Counted from the stretch's first letter, positions 7,271-16,108 are shown. The stretch: DNA of 40,467 bases from a bacterium (GCA_023230585.1 JALNXB010000011.1:1-40467), one strand, 5' to 3'. Notes: generated by a model from the sequence alone, not told the origin. Numbers and translations are program-made.

Positions 7271-9003
7271 AGGTACTACTTGCTATTATTATCTTGAGGT
7301 GTTTTTATTTACAAGTTCTAAGAGGCAATCATTATTATCAGCTCTCTATAAGAAATTGTATAAGAATTGTTGAAACAGGTACCCCAAGAGGTGTTATATA
7401 TGATAGAAATAAAAGGCCTCTTGCAAAAGATACTCCGTCTTTACAACTTGTTTTTATACCTTACGATTTAGACTCTCCTGAAGCAGAAGCTGAACTTCTA
7501 TCTAAACTTATAAGTATTGATAAAACCTCACTATTAAAAAAACTTACTTCAAAATATTCAAACCCGTTCGACAGGATTGTGTTGAAGAAAAAATTAACAA
7601 CCGCAGAGGTTTCTTTGATTGAAGAGAACGCTTCAAAACTTGGGGGTATCTTCATACAAGAAGGGTTGCTTAGGGAATATCCATTGGGGCAAGCTACTGC
7701 ACATATTCTTGGATATGTTGGAGAAATAAGTGAAAAACAATTGCAGTTGCTTAGTTTTAAGAATGCAGGGTTAAAATCTGGTGCTGTAATAGGGCAAGAT
7801 GGAATAGAGAAGATGTATGACCAATATATACGCGGAATTTCTGGTGGTGTTGAGGTAGAAGTAGATGCAAGAGGGTACCATGGAAAAACTTTAGGGAAAA
7901 AACAGTCTATTCCGGGTAACAATCTAATATTAACTATCGACCAGACTATCCAAGAGATAGTTGACGTAGAACTTGGTGGGAGGCAAGGAAGTGTTGTTGC
8001 TATGGACCCAAGAAACGGACAGATACTCGCCCTTGTGAGCAAACCTGCTTTTGATGCAGAAAACCTTAAGGAATACTTCACAAAAAAAGGACATCCATTT
8101 TTGAATAGAGCAATTAAGGGGCAGTATTCGCCCGGTTCAGTCTTTAAGATAATTACTGCTTTTTCAGCTCTTGAATCAGGAAATATTGCCGAATATGACA
8201 GGGTCGAATGTAGAGGGTCTATAGAGGTTGGTAATAGAGTATTTAAGTGTTGGAATTTAGATGGACACGGATGGTTAGATATAAATCGTGCTCTACCTTT
8301 TTCTTGCAATGTTTTCTTTGGCACAATTGGAATGAGGGCTGGAGTATCTAAAATGATTGAGTTTGCAAAAATGTTTGAACTGGGGAAAGCAACAGGGATT
8401 GACCTTCCTGAAGAAAAATCAGGTTTTGTCCCTGACAAGTCTATGGTTGATGCCTTAAACCTTTCTATAGGTCAAGGTCCTCTTCTGGTAACACCTTTGC
8501 AACTTGTTTCTTTAATTTCAACCGTTGCAAACGGCGGAAATATATGGAAACCGTACATAGTGAAAGAGATTACCGATTCTAATGATAATGTAATCAAAGA
8601 GTTTGCACCTATTATAAAGAAGACAGTATTTATAAGTTCTGATTCTATGGAAATAGTTAAAAGAGGGTTAAAAAATGTTATGGTTTTTGGTACAGGTGGA
8701 AGGTACAAACTTGAAAATATAGAGATTGCAGGAAAAACAGGAACAGTTCAAAGAGCCCAAAGCGAACTTGGGCTTGGAACTCACGGTTTTTTTGCTTGCT
8801 ATGCTCCAGCAGACAACCCAAGAATTGCAATGGTTGTGTTCCTTGATAGGGCGTCTGGTCCAGAAGCGACAGTGGTTGCTTCAAGAATACTAAAAAAAGT
8901 GTTTGCACAAGGCGAAGAAATAGACGATGAAAATGAGAATAGCGATGTTTCTGAGGAAGAAACAGAAACTGTTGAAGAGGTAGAGAATGTTGAAATATTT
9001 TAA
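7213..9003 (+). CDS. mrdA: Penicillin-binding protein 2 (elongasome transpeptidase)
   Basis: A class B PBP of 596 aa that crosslinks lateral-wall peptidoglycan with RodA. It has one N-terminal membrane anchor (about 19-36), the pedestal motif (GTPRGVIYDRNKRPLA) and all three transpeptidase motifs: SxxK (S309-V-F-K312), SxN (S364-C-N366) and KTG (in IAGKTGTVQRA). The C-terminus is a glutamate/aspartate-rich tail of about 25 residues. The start is uncertain: ATGs at 7213, 7234 and 7240 are all possible and none has a strong ribosome-binding site. The one given overlaps mreD by 58 bases, the others by 37 or 31. The stop overlaps rodA by 17 bases. Confidence 0.95.
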   Translation: MGDEKIQMEMEKGLFGNTIKVLLAIIILRCFYLQVLRGNHYYQLSIRNCIRIVETGTPRGVIYDRNKRPLAKDTPSLQLVFIPYDLDSPEAEAELLSKLISIDKTSLLKKLTSKYSNPFDRIVLKKKLTTAEVSLIEENASKLGGIFIQEGLLREYPLGQATAHILGYVGEISEKQLQLLSFKNAGLKSGAVIGQDGIEKMYDQYIRGISGGVEVEVDARGYHGKTLGKKQSIPGNNLILTIDQTIQEIVDVELGGRQGSVVAMDPRNGQILALVSKPAFDAENLKEYFTKKGHPFLNRAIKGQYSPGSVFKIITAFSALESGNIAEYDRVECRGSIEVGNRVFKCWNLDGHGWLDINRALPFSCNVFFGTIGMRAGVSKMIEFAKMFELGKATGIDLPEEKSGFVPDKSMVDALNLSIGQGPLLVTPLQLVSLISTVANGGNIWKPYIVKEITDSNDNVIKEFAPIIKKTVFISSDSMEIVKRGLKNVMVFGTGGRYKLENIEIAGKTGTVQRAQSELGLGTHGFFACYAPADNPRIAMVVFLDRASGPEATVVASRILKKVFAQGEEIDDENENSDVSEEETETVEEVENVEIF

Positions 9004-10069
9004 GAATAAATTTGGAGATAATTTTTTGCTAATTTGGACATACACAATTATTGTAATAGGGTTGTTGGCGTTATTTAGTGCTTCTAAAAGTGTAACCAGT
9101 AAAGAAAGTTTTTTTCTTAAACAATTGATATGGGTGCTTTTAGGTAGTGGTTTAATATCTTTTTTAAGAGACATAGATTACCGTGATATAAAAAAATTTT
9201 CTCCATTATTATACCTGTTAGGCCTCTTTTTCCTCTTCTTTGTTCTTTTTTTCGGGAAAGGTGCAGGTGCTACACGGTGGATAAGGATGGGATGGTTCCA
9301 TTTTCAGCCATCAGAATTTGCGAAACTTATAGTTGTAATAACCTTATCTTCATATTTTTCTGAAAAAAACGTTAAAAGATTTTCAGTTCTTTTGGCGGGA
9401 CTTCTTATATTAAGTATCCCCTTTTTATGTATTCTTAAACAACCTGATTTAGGGACAGCTTTTATTTTTATAATAGTTTTTTTTGCTATATTTTACCAGG
9501 CAGGCGGTAGAAAAATCCATATGTTTTTAATGATTGCTACTGGTGTCTTGATGAGCCCTATATTTTGGTTATTTATGAAAGAATACCAGAAAGAACGTAT
9601 ATTAATGTTTTTAAATCCTATGAGGGACCCTCTCGGGAAAGGTTACAACCTTATTCAATCAATTATTACTATTGGTTCAGGTAGAATGTTGGGTAAAGGG
9701 TATCTGAAAGGAACTCAATCAAAACTTGCTTTTCTGCCTGAATATCATACCGATTTTATATTTTGTGTTCTTGCTGAGGAGTTTGGTTTAATTGGCGTGA
9801 TAGTTGTATTGCTTCTATATTATATGTTGTTTAAAGCTATTTTAGATATTATATATTCTACCCAAGACAGTTTCGGTAGACTTTTAGGTACAGGAATACT
9901 TTCGATGTTTGCTTCCCACGTTTTTATCAATATAGGTATGACATTAGGACTTTTTCCAGTTGTAGGGCTTCCTTTACCTTTTATAAGTTATGGCGGTTCA
10001 TCTCTTATAGTATTTCTTATTTCAATTATGTTGCTTGTGAGTATAAAAGAAAATTCCCTAATGTTTTAA
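8987..10069 (+). CDS. rodA: SEDS glycosyltransferase RodA
   Basis: A 360-aa polytopic SEDS protein, the glycan polymerase that works with PBP2. Family motifs are clear: GATRWIRMGWFHFQPSEFAKL, the stretch from GKGYNLIQS to the LPEYHTDFIF loop, AEEFGLIG, and the final GLPLPFISYGGSS. The ATG lies inside the end of mrdA and is preceded by GAAGAGG. RodA rather than FtsW is chosen because of linkage to mreBCD and PBP2; sequence alone does not separate the two well. Confidence 0.95.
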   Translation: MLKYFKNKFGDNFLLIWTYTIIVIGLLALFSASKSVTSKESFFLKQLIWVLLGSGLISFLRDIDYRDIKKFSPLLYLLGLFFLFFVLFFGKGAGATRWIRMGWFHFQPSEFAKLIVVITLSSYFSEKNVKRFSVLLAGLLILSIPFLCILKQPDLGTAFIFIIVFFAIFYQAGGRKIHMFLMIATGVLMSPIFWLFMKEYQKERILMFLNPMRDPLGKGYNLIQSIITIGSGRMLGKGYLKGTQSKLAFLPEYHTDFIFCVLAEEFGLIGVIVVLLLYYMLFKAILDIIYSTQDSFGRLLGTGILSMFASHVFINIGMTLGLFPVVGLPLPFISYGGSSLIVFLISIMLLVSIKENSLMF

Positions 10070-10075
10070 AATATT

Positions 10076-11674
10076 ATGAAAAAAACAATCTCTGATATAT
10101 TACCTTTTGTTCAAACTCCTTCAAGGTACTCAGGAGGAGAGATTAACGTTTATCACAAACACGACCCGAAAGTCTCTTTTGCTTTATCTTATCCTGATTT
10201 ATATGAAATAGGAATGTCTTCACTTGGAGTAAGGATTATTTACGGGCTTTTAAATGAAATAGACGAAGTGGGTTGTGAGAGAGTTTTTTCTCCTGGGTCG
10301 GATATGGAAGAGATTCTTAGAACTAAAAAAATACCTCTTTTTACCCTCGAGTCAAAAAAACCTGTTAAAAATTTTGATTTTTTAGGATTTAGTATCTCTT
10401 CAGAACTTAACTACACAAATATTCTTAATATTTTATCCCTTTCTGATATACCTATTCTTTCAAAAGATAGATGTAAAGATTCTCCTATTATAGTTGCTGG
10501 TGGTAACAGTGTCTACAACTTTTCTCCACTAACTCCTTTTATAGATATCTTTATTGTAGGCGAAGGAGAGGAAGTATTGCCTGAGTTAATAGAAACATTC
10601 AAAGAATATCAAGGATTTGAAAGAGAAAAAATAATTGAAAAAATTTCACACATTCAAGGGATTTACTCGCCTTTATATACGAGTGGTAAAATCAAAAAAC
10701 GTTTTGTTAAAAATTTTGATGGCTCTTTTTTCCCTACAAAATGGATTGTTCCGTTGACAGAAATAGTTCACGATAGAATATCTCTTGAAATAATGAGAGG
10801 TTGTGGGCAGGGCTGTTTTTTTTGTCAAGCTGGTAGTTGTTGGAAACCTGTTAGAGCAAGGAGCGTAGAAAAAATTGTTGAAATAGCCGGACAGACCTAT
10901 AAAAACACTGGTTATGACGAAGTATCTCTACTATCTTTTTCATCAGGTGACCATCCTAAAATAGAAAAGATTGTTGATGGGCTCTTATCCTTCTTTAAAG
11001 AAAAGAGGGTGACCATCTCGTTCCCTTCGGTTAGAATAGATACCTTCTCCTTTGAACTTGCAAGCAAACTTAAAGAAATAAAAAAGACAGGGCTTACCTT
11101 TGCACCAGAAACAAGCGAAAGGTTAAGATTTGATATAGGTAAGAAAATTAAGGATGAAGAACTGCTAAAGATGGTTAAACAGGCAAAAGCAGACGGATGG
11201 AGACAGATTAAACTATATTTTATGCTCGGACTCCCCGGGGAAGAAGAGAAAGATATTTTAGATATTGCCCGCTTGATAAACGAACTTTCAAGAACAATAA
11301 CAATAAAGGCAGCATTTAATACTTTTGTGCCAAAACCTCACTCAATATTTGAAAGGAAACGGTTCATATCTCAAGAAGAATATGAAGCAAGAAAAAAGCT
11401 TATTGTTGAAAAAGTAAGAAACAGTAGATTTACAAAACTTACATTCCATCCTTACCAGATGAGTTGTGTTGAAGGTCTCCTTGGTAGAGGGGATGAAGCC
11501 CTTTCTGATGTTATACTTGATGTTTGGCAGAAAGGTGCAAAAATGGAAAACTGGGGAGAATCTTTTAATTTCTCTTTATGGCAAGATAGTTTTACTAATA
11601 AAGGTCTATCTTTCTCAACCTACCTTGACGAGATGAAACAGACAACCCTTCCTTGGGACTTAATAGAGGTCTAA
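10076..11674 (+). CDS. TIGR03960-like B12-binding radical SAM protein
   Basis: A 532-aa protein with a B12-binding-like N-terminal half (about 1-215) and a radical SAM domain whose cluster motif is CGQGCFFC (CxxxCxxC) in EIMRGCGQGCFFCQAGSC. This matches the TIGR03960 family, whose function is not established. In many Clostridia a gene of this family lies downstream of mre/rodA genes, next to a TIGR03936 (DUF2344) partner and rng; neither partner follows here. The start is 6 bases after the rodA stop with no Shine-Dalgarno, which suggests coupled translation. Confidence 0.85.
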   Translation: MKKTISDILPFVQTPSRYSGGEINVYHKHDPKVSFALSYPDLYEIGMSSLGVRIIYGLLNEIDEVGCERVFSPGSDMEEILRTKKIPLFTLESKKPVKNFDFLGFSISSELNYTNILNILSLSDIPILSKDRCKDSPIIVAGGNSVYNFSPLTPFIDIFIVGEGEEVLPELIETFKEYQGFEREKIIEKISHIQGIYSPLYTSGKIKKRFVKNFDGSFFPTKWIVPLTEIVHDRISLEIMRGCGQGCFFCQAGSCWKPVRARSVEKIVEIAGQTYKNTGYDEVSLLSFSSGDHPKIEKIVDGLLSFFKEKRVTISFPSVRIDTFSFELASKLKEIKKTGLTFAPETSERLRFDIGKKIKDEELLKMVKQAKADGWRQIKLYFMLGLPGEEEKDILDIARLINELSRTITIKAAFNTFVPKPHSIFERKRFISQEEYEARKKLIVEKVRNSRFTKLTFHPYQMSCVEGLLGRGDEALSDVILDVWQKGAKMENWGESFNFSLWQDSFTNKGLSFSTYLDEMKQTTLPWDLIEV

Positions 11675-11699
11675 TAAAAATACATAAAGGGGTAAAAAA

Positions 11700-11859
11700 G
11701 TATGTGGTGTCTACTCACTCTGGTACTACGGCGCAAACACCTTCTACGCCACAATCGGGCACTCTGAGAACTTACCCTTCTTCACAAAAAGCGTCTCCGA
11801 AGGGTTCAACAGGCTCAGAGTAGGGGAACAAAAGGGCTGAACCTTTCGTTAACAGCCCC
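11700..11859 (+). repeat. 160-base repeat, copy B (inverted relative to 285-444)
   Basis: Full-length match to the reverse complement of 285-444, with roughly 85% identity by eye. The longest identical run spans the middle (CTTCTACGCC through CTGAGAAC) and another covers AACAGGCTCAGAGTAGGGG. Codon-position changes between copies are a mix of silent and replacement, so present-day selection on a peptide is not obvious. Confidence 0.8.
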
Positions 11860-11908
11860 CCATTCGGTCTTTTGTAGTTTATTTTGCGAGCTTTATCCGC
11901 CAAAGCCA

Positions 11909-11954
11909 ACCTACGCTACAATACAAGCTTCGGCAGGTATACCTTGGCGTAGGT
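11909..11954. repeat. Hairpin with 8-base arms (ACCTACGC / GCGTAGGT)
   Basis: Perfect inverted 8-base arms separated by 30 bases containing AAGCTTCGGCAGG. It lies among other palindromic repeats between convergent genes. No second copy is seen in this window. Confidence 0.5.
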
Positions 11955-12023
11955 GGAGGGGCAGTTAGCAACTTAACCAAAAACGAAAGCCGTAACGATA
12001 AAGGATGAGGTTGCCCCCTATAT

Positions 12024-12051
12024 GTCATTCCGGACTTGATCCGGAATCTCG
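12024..12051 (+). repeat. Palindromic repeat P1, copy 1
   Basis: A 28-base core that begins GTCATTCC and contains the inverted arms ATTCCGGA / TCCGGAAT around a 5-base loop, ending in CTCG. Four other identical cores occur at 14661-14688 (plus), 26002-26029, 40298-40325 and 40404-40431 (all minus). All five are in gaps between genes. Confidence 0.9.
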
Positions 12052-12184
12052 TTTTTGCACCCCCCATTCGGTCTTTGCGAGCCGTTTTTTGGCGTGGCAA
12101 TCCCATTTTTACAACCACTTAAAAAAGAGCCTGAATTCATTTTAGAAGCCTGCTTTCTCCTTCACAGAAAAGAGTAGGGCAACA

Positions 12185-14344
12185 CTACTTTATTCTCTTC
12201 TCCTTCTCGTTAAGAAATCTTATACCAGACTGAAGCACAGAAGCAATAATCCAGGTTGTATTCCATGGGTTAAACCCTCCTCTCCATTCTATCGTAGGAA
12301 TTTTCTTTCTGCCTAACTTTAAACTTTCAGGTTTATTTAACCCAAACATAAAATTGGTTTGAAAAAACTGTTCACCCTGTTGCCCCGGTATAGAGAATCC
12401 CCAATCACCGGGGAACCTGCAAATCCCGTGAGTCCAGGCTTTCATCATTCCCTGGCAAAGTTTTACCAGTCTTTCATTCCCCACCATCTTACCAAGTCTA
12501 TAAACCTCGTACGGGTAGAAGAAAACATCAAGATGAACATTCTGAACACTTACTCCGGGCCAGAAGGTTGCCTTGAACCCCTGCTTCTCACAGATTGTTC
12601 CTTTAAGAAATCCGGGGTCCCACAGATAAGCGAAGGTACTTGACCATTCAGCAGCCAGTTCAGCATATTTTCCGTAAAGAGGGTTTCCAGTAATCAAAAA
12701 TGCCCTGTATGCTGCAATGAAGAACAGAAGTCCTGCCTCTTTATCCTCACATCGTGCATCAAGGGTGCTGTGGCTAAATGGAGTTCTCAACTTATCCCCA
12801 AAGAGCAGGTAGTACCTCTCAAGTATCTCTAAGCCCTTTTTGAGGAACTTCTCTTCCCCTGTTACTTGGTATGCGTAAAAAAGCACGCTAACGCAGGGAG
12901 CACCACCCGCAACAACAAGTTCATCCGTTGGGGTGTCGTCTATATAGAAAGAAACAGGAAAGATTCCTGCCTTGTTAAGAACTTCTTTTTTACATAAAAA
13001 CTCACCTGCTTCTTTAACCGTCTTTAACCAGTTATCTTTTACAGGTAGTGAATTGGCTCTTAACAATAATATACAGTCGCAAAAATTGCTTAATGCTTCG
13101 CCAAACGCTCGTGTTGCAATACGATTTGCCCCAAGGGGTACCCATTTTTTCTCTTCAACAATATATCTTAAATACTTTAACCCTTTTTTCCCATTAGGGG
13201 AAGGCGCATTTGTAAAGGTGTCCATCACCTTGTTACCCATCTCTATCAAAGTATTATTCTTCTCTCTTATTCCCAGAGCAAAAGAGCACCACGCAAGACG
13301 CAAATTCTGTCCGGTCCACCCAAAAGGTATAGCAAAGGGGCTATTGTAAACATTTCCTTCTTCGTAAGAATGTGGTACACTCGTAAACCCGTTAACCTCT
13401 CCTTCTCTCCATCTGGATATCATAACGTTCTTTTTTAACCTAATAGTCTCTTCAAGGTCAAACAAACCTTCAGTTTTTGGGCGGAGAACCTCCCACCCCA
13501 TTGGGAGCATACGTTGAAACCCTCTTCCTTCATCACACTCAGAAAGGTCAATATAGAGTTCTTTCTCAAAGATTCCACCTTTTTTCTGCAAATCAATATA
13601 TCCACCTCCCGGAAGCTCAACATCATAAAATTTGTTATCATATATAAGGTCAGCAACATCATTTAAGGCAACTATACCGCTCATATTAAGGATATTCCAA
13701 ACTTTTCCAGTCCTAACAACACCAGACGACCACCAGTGGTCTTCCTTAGATCTTTTACCAAAAACTTTTGAAGGCACAGAAAAGATAGTTAAAGAAGTAA
13801 ACTTTTCTTTTCTATTCTCCCACTCAACATTAACAGCAGGTATTGGCAGACGGTGTTCTTCCACAACCATTGAATATCCTTCTGTCTCTTTTAGTCTTGG
13901 GACCGGTATCTGCTCAAAAGCAGACGGGTTGCCATTATAAATAACATTGGGTATATTTACCTTCTGGTAATTCCCGGGACCGGTCAGGAGGCTTGTCCCA
14001 AAAGAAAAATGGGAAATGTTAGGATTTTTGAATAATTGCCATTGACGCTTTATATAAAGATACTCCCCTCTAAAAGAAAAAACATCTTTAATCTTACAGA
14101 GTTTGTACTTCGCTTCTACTTTAATACTACCTTTGTTGAGCATATCTACTGTTATTTCTTCAGGTTCTTCGTATAAAATCTTCCAGGGTTTTGTAATAGA
14201 GAAAGGGTTCATAGATGAATAAGTAAAGTTGAAAGTAATTTCTTTAGGGGCAGTTAAAATGAACTTAATATCGTTATCAGTTAGATTGAATTTAAGTTTT
14301 CTTGAACCATTCTTATTTGAGATTACTTTTACCTGTTTTGACAT
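12185..14344 (-). CDS. Large protein of unknown function, possible six-hairpin carbohydrate enzyme
   Basis: A 719-aa protein I cannot assign to a named family. The first about 320 residues look beta-rich. The rest is helical with aromatic, glycine-rich loops (AFGEALSNFCDCILLL, GGAPCVSVLFYAYQVTGEEKFLKKGLEIL, ECEWSS-like helical repeats, NPWNTTWIIASVLQSG). A beta-sandwich followed by an alpha/alpha toroid is the layout of many glycosidases, glycan lyases and epimerases, so a carbohydrate-active role is plausible but unproven. No signal peptide is seen, so it is probably cytosolic. The start is supported by AAGGAG 7 bases before the ATG. A TATAAT element and a palindrome lie upstream. Some stretches are richer in G+C than neighbouring genes (about 45-53% in two sampled 60-base lines). 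It stands alone between two repeat-filled gaps, which would suit a transferred gene. Confidence 0.8.
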   Translation of the reverse strand: MSKQVKVISNKNGSRKLKFNLTDNDIKFILTAPKEITFNFTYSSMNPFSITKPWKILYEEPEEITVDMLNKGSIKVEAKYKLCKIKDVFSFRGEYLYIKRQWQLFKNPNISHFSFGTSLLTGPGNYQKVNIPNVIYNGNPSAFEQIPVPRLKETEGYSMVVEEHRLPIPAVNVEWENRKEKFTSLTIFSVPSKVFGKRSKEDHWWSSGVVRTGKVWNILNMSGIVALNDVADLIYDNKFYDVELPGGGYIDLQKKGGIFEKELYIDLSECDEGRGFQRMLPMGWEVLRPKTEGLFDLEETIRLKKNVMISRWREGEVNGFTSVPHSYEEGNVYNSPFAIPFGWTGQNLRLAWCSFALGIREKNNTLIEMGNKVMDTFTNAPSPNGKKGLKYLRYIVEEKKWVPLGANRIATRAFGEALSNFCDCILLLRANSLPVKDNWLKTVKEAGEFLCKKEVLNKAGIFPVSFYIDDTPTDELVVAGGAPCVSVLFYAYQVTGEEKFLKKGLEILERYYLLFGDKLRTPFSHSTLDARCEDKEAGLLFFIAAYRAFLITGNPLYGKYAELAAEWSSTFAYLWDPGFLKGTICEKQGFKATFWPGVSVQNVHLDVFFYPYEVYRLGKMVGNERLVKLCQGMMKAWTHGICRFPGDWGFSIPGQQGEQFFQTNFMFGLNKPESLKLGRKKIPTIEWRGGFNPWNTTWIIASVLQSGIRFLNEKEKRIK

Positions 14345-14384
14345 TTTATCTCTCCTTTAAAAGGTCTTATGATAGGGGCTAAAA

Positions 14385-14406
14385 AGAATATGTGTATTCT
14401 ATTATA
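14385..14406 (-). promoter_or_regulatory. TATAAT -10 with abutting palindrome (possible operator)
   Basis: On the minus strand a TATAAT (14401-14406) lies about 57 bases upstream of the start of the 719-aa gene. A perfect inverted repeat, AGAATA-TGTG-TATTCT (14385-14400), directly abuts it and would cover the predicted transcription start. That is a usual place for a repressor operator. No good -35 hexamer at 16-18 bases was found. Confidence 0.45.
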
Positions 14407-14623
14407 TATATCAAAAAATTACCAATGTTTATAGTGTGACAATAATTTCTAATTAAGAGTGGGTTAATTATTGAATGGCACACAAAGTAAAGTGCGTGGG
14501 TTTGCAACCAAAGTGGAACGTGGTAATTTCCCTCACAAATACTATCGGGACAAGACTCCTCTCAATGACAAATATAGGCAAAACGTAAAAGTAGAAAACA
14601 CAAAAGCCCCCCTCACCTTGCAT

Positions 14624-14644
14624 CCTCTCCCGCAAGGGGAGAGG
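14624..14644. repeat. Palindrome, 8-base arms (CCTCTCCC / GGGAGAGG)
   Basis: Perfect arms around a 5-base loop (GCAAG). It is a variant of the palindrome at 105-125 with paired changes in both arms. Confidence 0.7.
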
Positions 14645-14660
14645 CAAATAAGGAAAGATT

Positions 14661-14749
14661 GTCATTCCGGACTTGATCCGGAATCTCGTTTTTTATTACT
14701 TACGTTACGGGGTTAGGTTAGAGATCCTGAAACAAGTTCAGGATGGTAA
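14661..14749 (+). repeat. Compound palindromic element (P1 + P2), copy X
   Basis: An 89-base unit made of P1 (arms ATTCCGGA / TCCGGAAT) and P2 (arms ATCCTGAA / TTCAGGAT), joined by about 40 bases containing TTACTTACGTTACGGGGTTA. It matches 25941-26029 in inverted orientation with a single mismatch (position 14716). Weaker similarity continues to about 14780 on the outer side (GGCGTAAAGATTTAAAAGAC). Confidence 0.92.
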
Positions 14750-14844
14750 ACTGGGGCGTAAAGATTTAAAAGACCTCCCTCAGAACAACTGTTGGGATAA
14801 ATCTCCAAGTTTGGTAGGAAAATCATAAAGGATAGACCTTCGTT

Positions 14845-16056
14845 TTAGTCTTCTATAAACTCTTTATGGACAGCTTGAAGCCCTTTTTTACCAGCATCTT
14901 TTTTAATAACACAAGATATTTTAGTCTCAGAAGTACTAATCATTTCTATATTTATATCTGCCAACTCAAGAGCCCTAAACATACGTCCAGCAATACCTGC
15001 ATGGTTCATCATTCCAATACCTATAATTGTAAGTTTGGCTATATCAGTATCACACTCGGTTCTTTCTGCTCCAATCTCTTTAGAGACATCCTCTATTATT
15101 TTATTGGCTTTTTCTGCATCTGATATATTTACAGTAAAAGATATATCAGATTTTTTTTCTTTACTAACATTCTGTACAATAATATCAACATTGATATTGG
15201 CGTTTCCGAGTGCACTAAAAATTTTCGAAGAAATTCCAGGTCTATCGGGAACTTTATATATCGTAAGTTTTGCTTGTTTTTCATCAAGTGCGGCTGCTGA
15301 AACTGCAACCCCTTCATTTAATAGTATTTCTTTTACCATTGTGCCTTCTCCCGTTTTTGAAAAGGTTGATTTAACCACAAAAGGAACATTATATTTTTGT
15401 GCAAACTCTACCGCCCTCGAAAACATAACCTTAGCTCCCGCTGAAGCCATCTCTAACAATTCCTCATAACAGAGCAGAGGTATAAGTTTAGCTTTAGGAA
15501 GCAGGTTAGGGTCGGCAGTATAAATACCTTCAACATCAGTATAAATTTCACATAAATCGGCCTTTAAAGCCGCAGATACAGCTATAGCGGTTAAGTCAGA
15601 ACCACCTCTTCCTAACGTAGTGATAGCATTCTCTTTACTTATACCTTGAAAACCAGCCACAACAACTATTTTATCTTTACTTAATTCTTCAAGTATTTTT
15701 AGAGGACGGATAGTCTCTATTCTTGCGTTTGTATGAGAATTGTCTGTCATTATACCTGCACAATACCCAGGAAAACCTTCTGCCTCTTCGCCATAGTTTT
15801 CAATAGCAATACATAACATAGCCACCGACACCATTTCGCCAGTAGATAGAAGGATATCCATCTCCTTGTTAGGCGGGGAATTATGTATCTGTTTAGCCAT
15901 ATTTATTAAATTATCGGTTGTTTTGCCCATCGCTGAAACAACCACCACTACTTTATTACCCTTTTTTTTGCAGTCAATAATTTTTTGAGCAACATATTGT
16001 ATATTCTCAACTGTTTTTAGAGAACTGCCACCATATTTCTGAACAATTAACGCCAT
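14845..16056 (-). CDS. lysC: Aspartate kinase
   Basis: A 403-aa enzyme that phosphorylates aspartate, the first step to lysine, threonine and methionine. It has the KYGGSS motif at the N-terminus (residues 6-11), the kinase segment LGRGGSDLTAIAVSAAL, substrate residues in EIYTDVEGIYTADP, and two C-terminal ACT domains (about 270-335 and 345-403) for feedback control. The start at 16056 (MALIVQKYGG) is chosen over an in-frame ATG at 16077, because GGAGG lies 5-6 bases upstream of it. It is monofunctional: no homoserine dehydrogenase is fused. It has its own promoter and follows fmt after a 164-base gap. Confidence 0.96.
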   Translation of the reverse strand: MALIVQKYGGSSLKTVENIQYVAQKIIDCKKKGNKVVVVVSAMGKTTDNLINMAKQIHNSPPNKEMDILLSTGEMVSVAMLCIAIENYGEEAEGFPGYCAGIMTDNSHTNARIETIRPLKILEELSKDKIVVVAGFQGISKENAITTLGRGGSDLTAIAVSAALKADLCEIYTDVEGIYTADPNLLPKAKLIPLLCYEELLEMASAGAKVMFSRAVEFAQKYNVPFVVKSTFSKTGEGTMVKEILLNEGVAVSAAALDEKQAKLTIYKVPDRPGISSKIFSALGNANINVDIIVQNVSKEKKSDISFTVNISDAEKANKIIEDVSKEIGAERTECDTDIAKLTIIGIGMMNHAGIAGRMFRALELADINIEMISTSETKISCVIKKDAGKKGLQAVHKEFIED

Positions 16057-16079
16057 AAAACCTCCATTTTGAACCATAC

Positions 16080-16108
16080 AGTATAAGAAAAAAAGGTAAA
16101 AAAATCAA
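16080..16108 (-). promoter_or_regulatory. Promoter for lysC
   Basis: On the minus strand, TTGATT (16103-16108) and TATACT (16080-16085) are separated by 17 bases, with a T-rich spacer. The predicted start lies about 17 bases before the lysC ATG, leaving room for the GGAGG site but not for a lysine riboswitch. Confidence 0.6.

Larger units (their letters stand above)
11675..12184. other. Repeat-filled gap between convergent genes
   Basis: This 510-base gap separates the end of the radical SAM gene from the end of the minus-strand 719-aa gene. It holds the 160-base repeat copy B (11700-11859), a hairpin (11909-11954), a palindrome P1 copy (12024-12051), and a sequence beginning CCCCCATTCGGTCTTT that occurs twice (about 11856 and 12061). 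No gene is supportable. With no other terminator visible, these palindromes may end transcription from both sides. Confidence 0.65.
14345..14844. other. Promoter region plus repeat-filled gap
   Basis: The first about 65 bases carry the control region of the 719-aa gene (minus strand). The remainder is a mosaic of repeats: a P3-type copy (about 14523-14573), a palindrome (14624-14644), the P1+P2 compound element (14661-14749), and a trailing segment to about 14780 that also matches the copy near 25893. Open frames across it are made of repeat sequence and are not called as genes. Confidence 0.65.

Noticed and set aside
7461..8438. Long minus-strand open frame (325 codons) inside mrdA
   Set aside because: It is fully antisense to the conserved PBP2 sequence, including its catalytic motifs, and has no family resemblance. 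Long antisense frames are expected from the codon bias.
11879..12118. 79-codon minus-strand frame
   Set aside because: It runs through a hairpin, a P1 palindrome and other repeats, has no ribosome-binding site and no recognisable domain.
14468..14716. Open frames on both strands before lysC
   Set aside because: They consist of P3, palindrome and P1 repeat sequence; the frames reflect repeat composition, not a gene.
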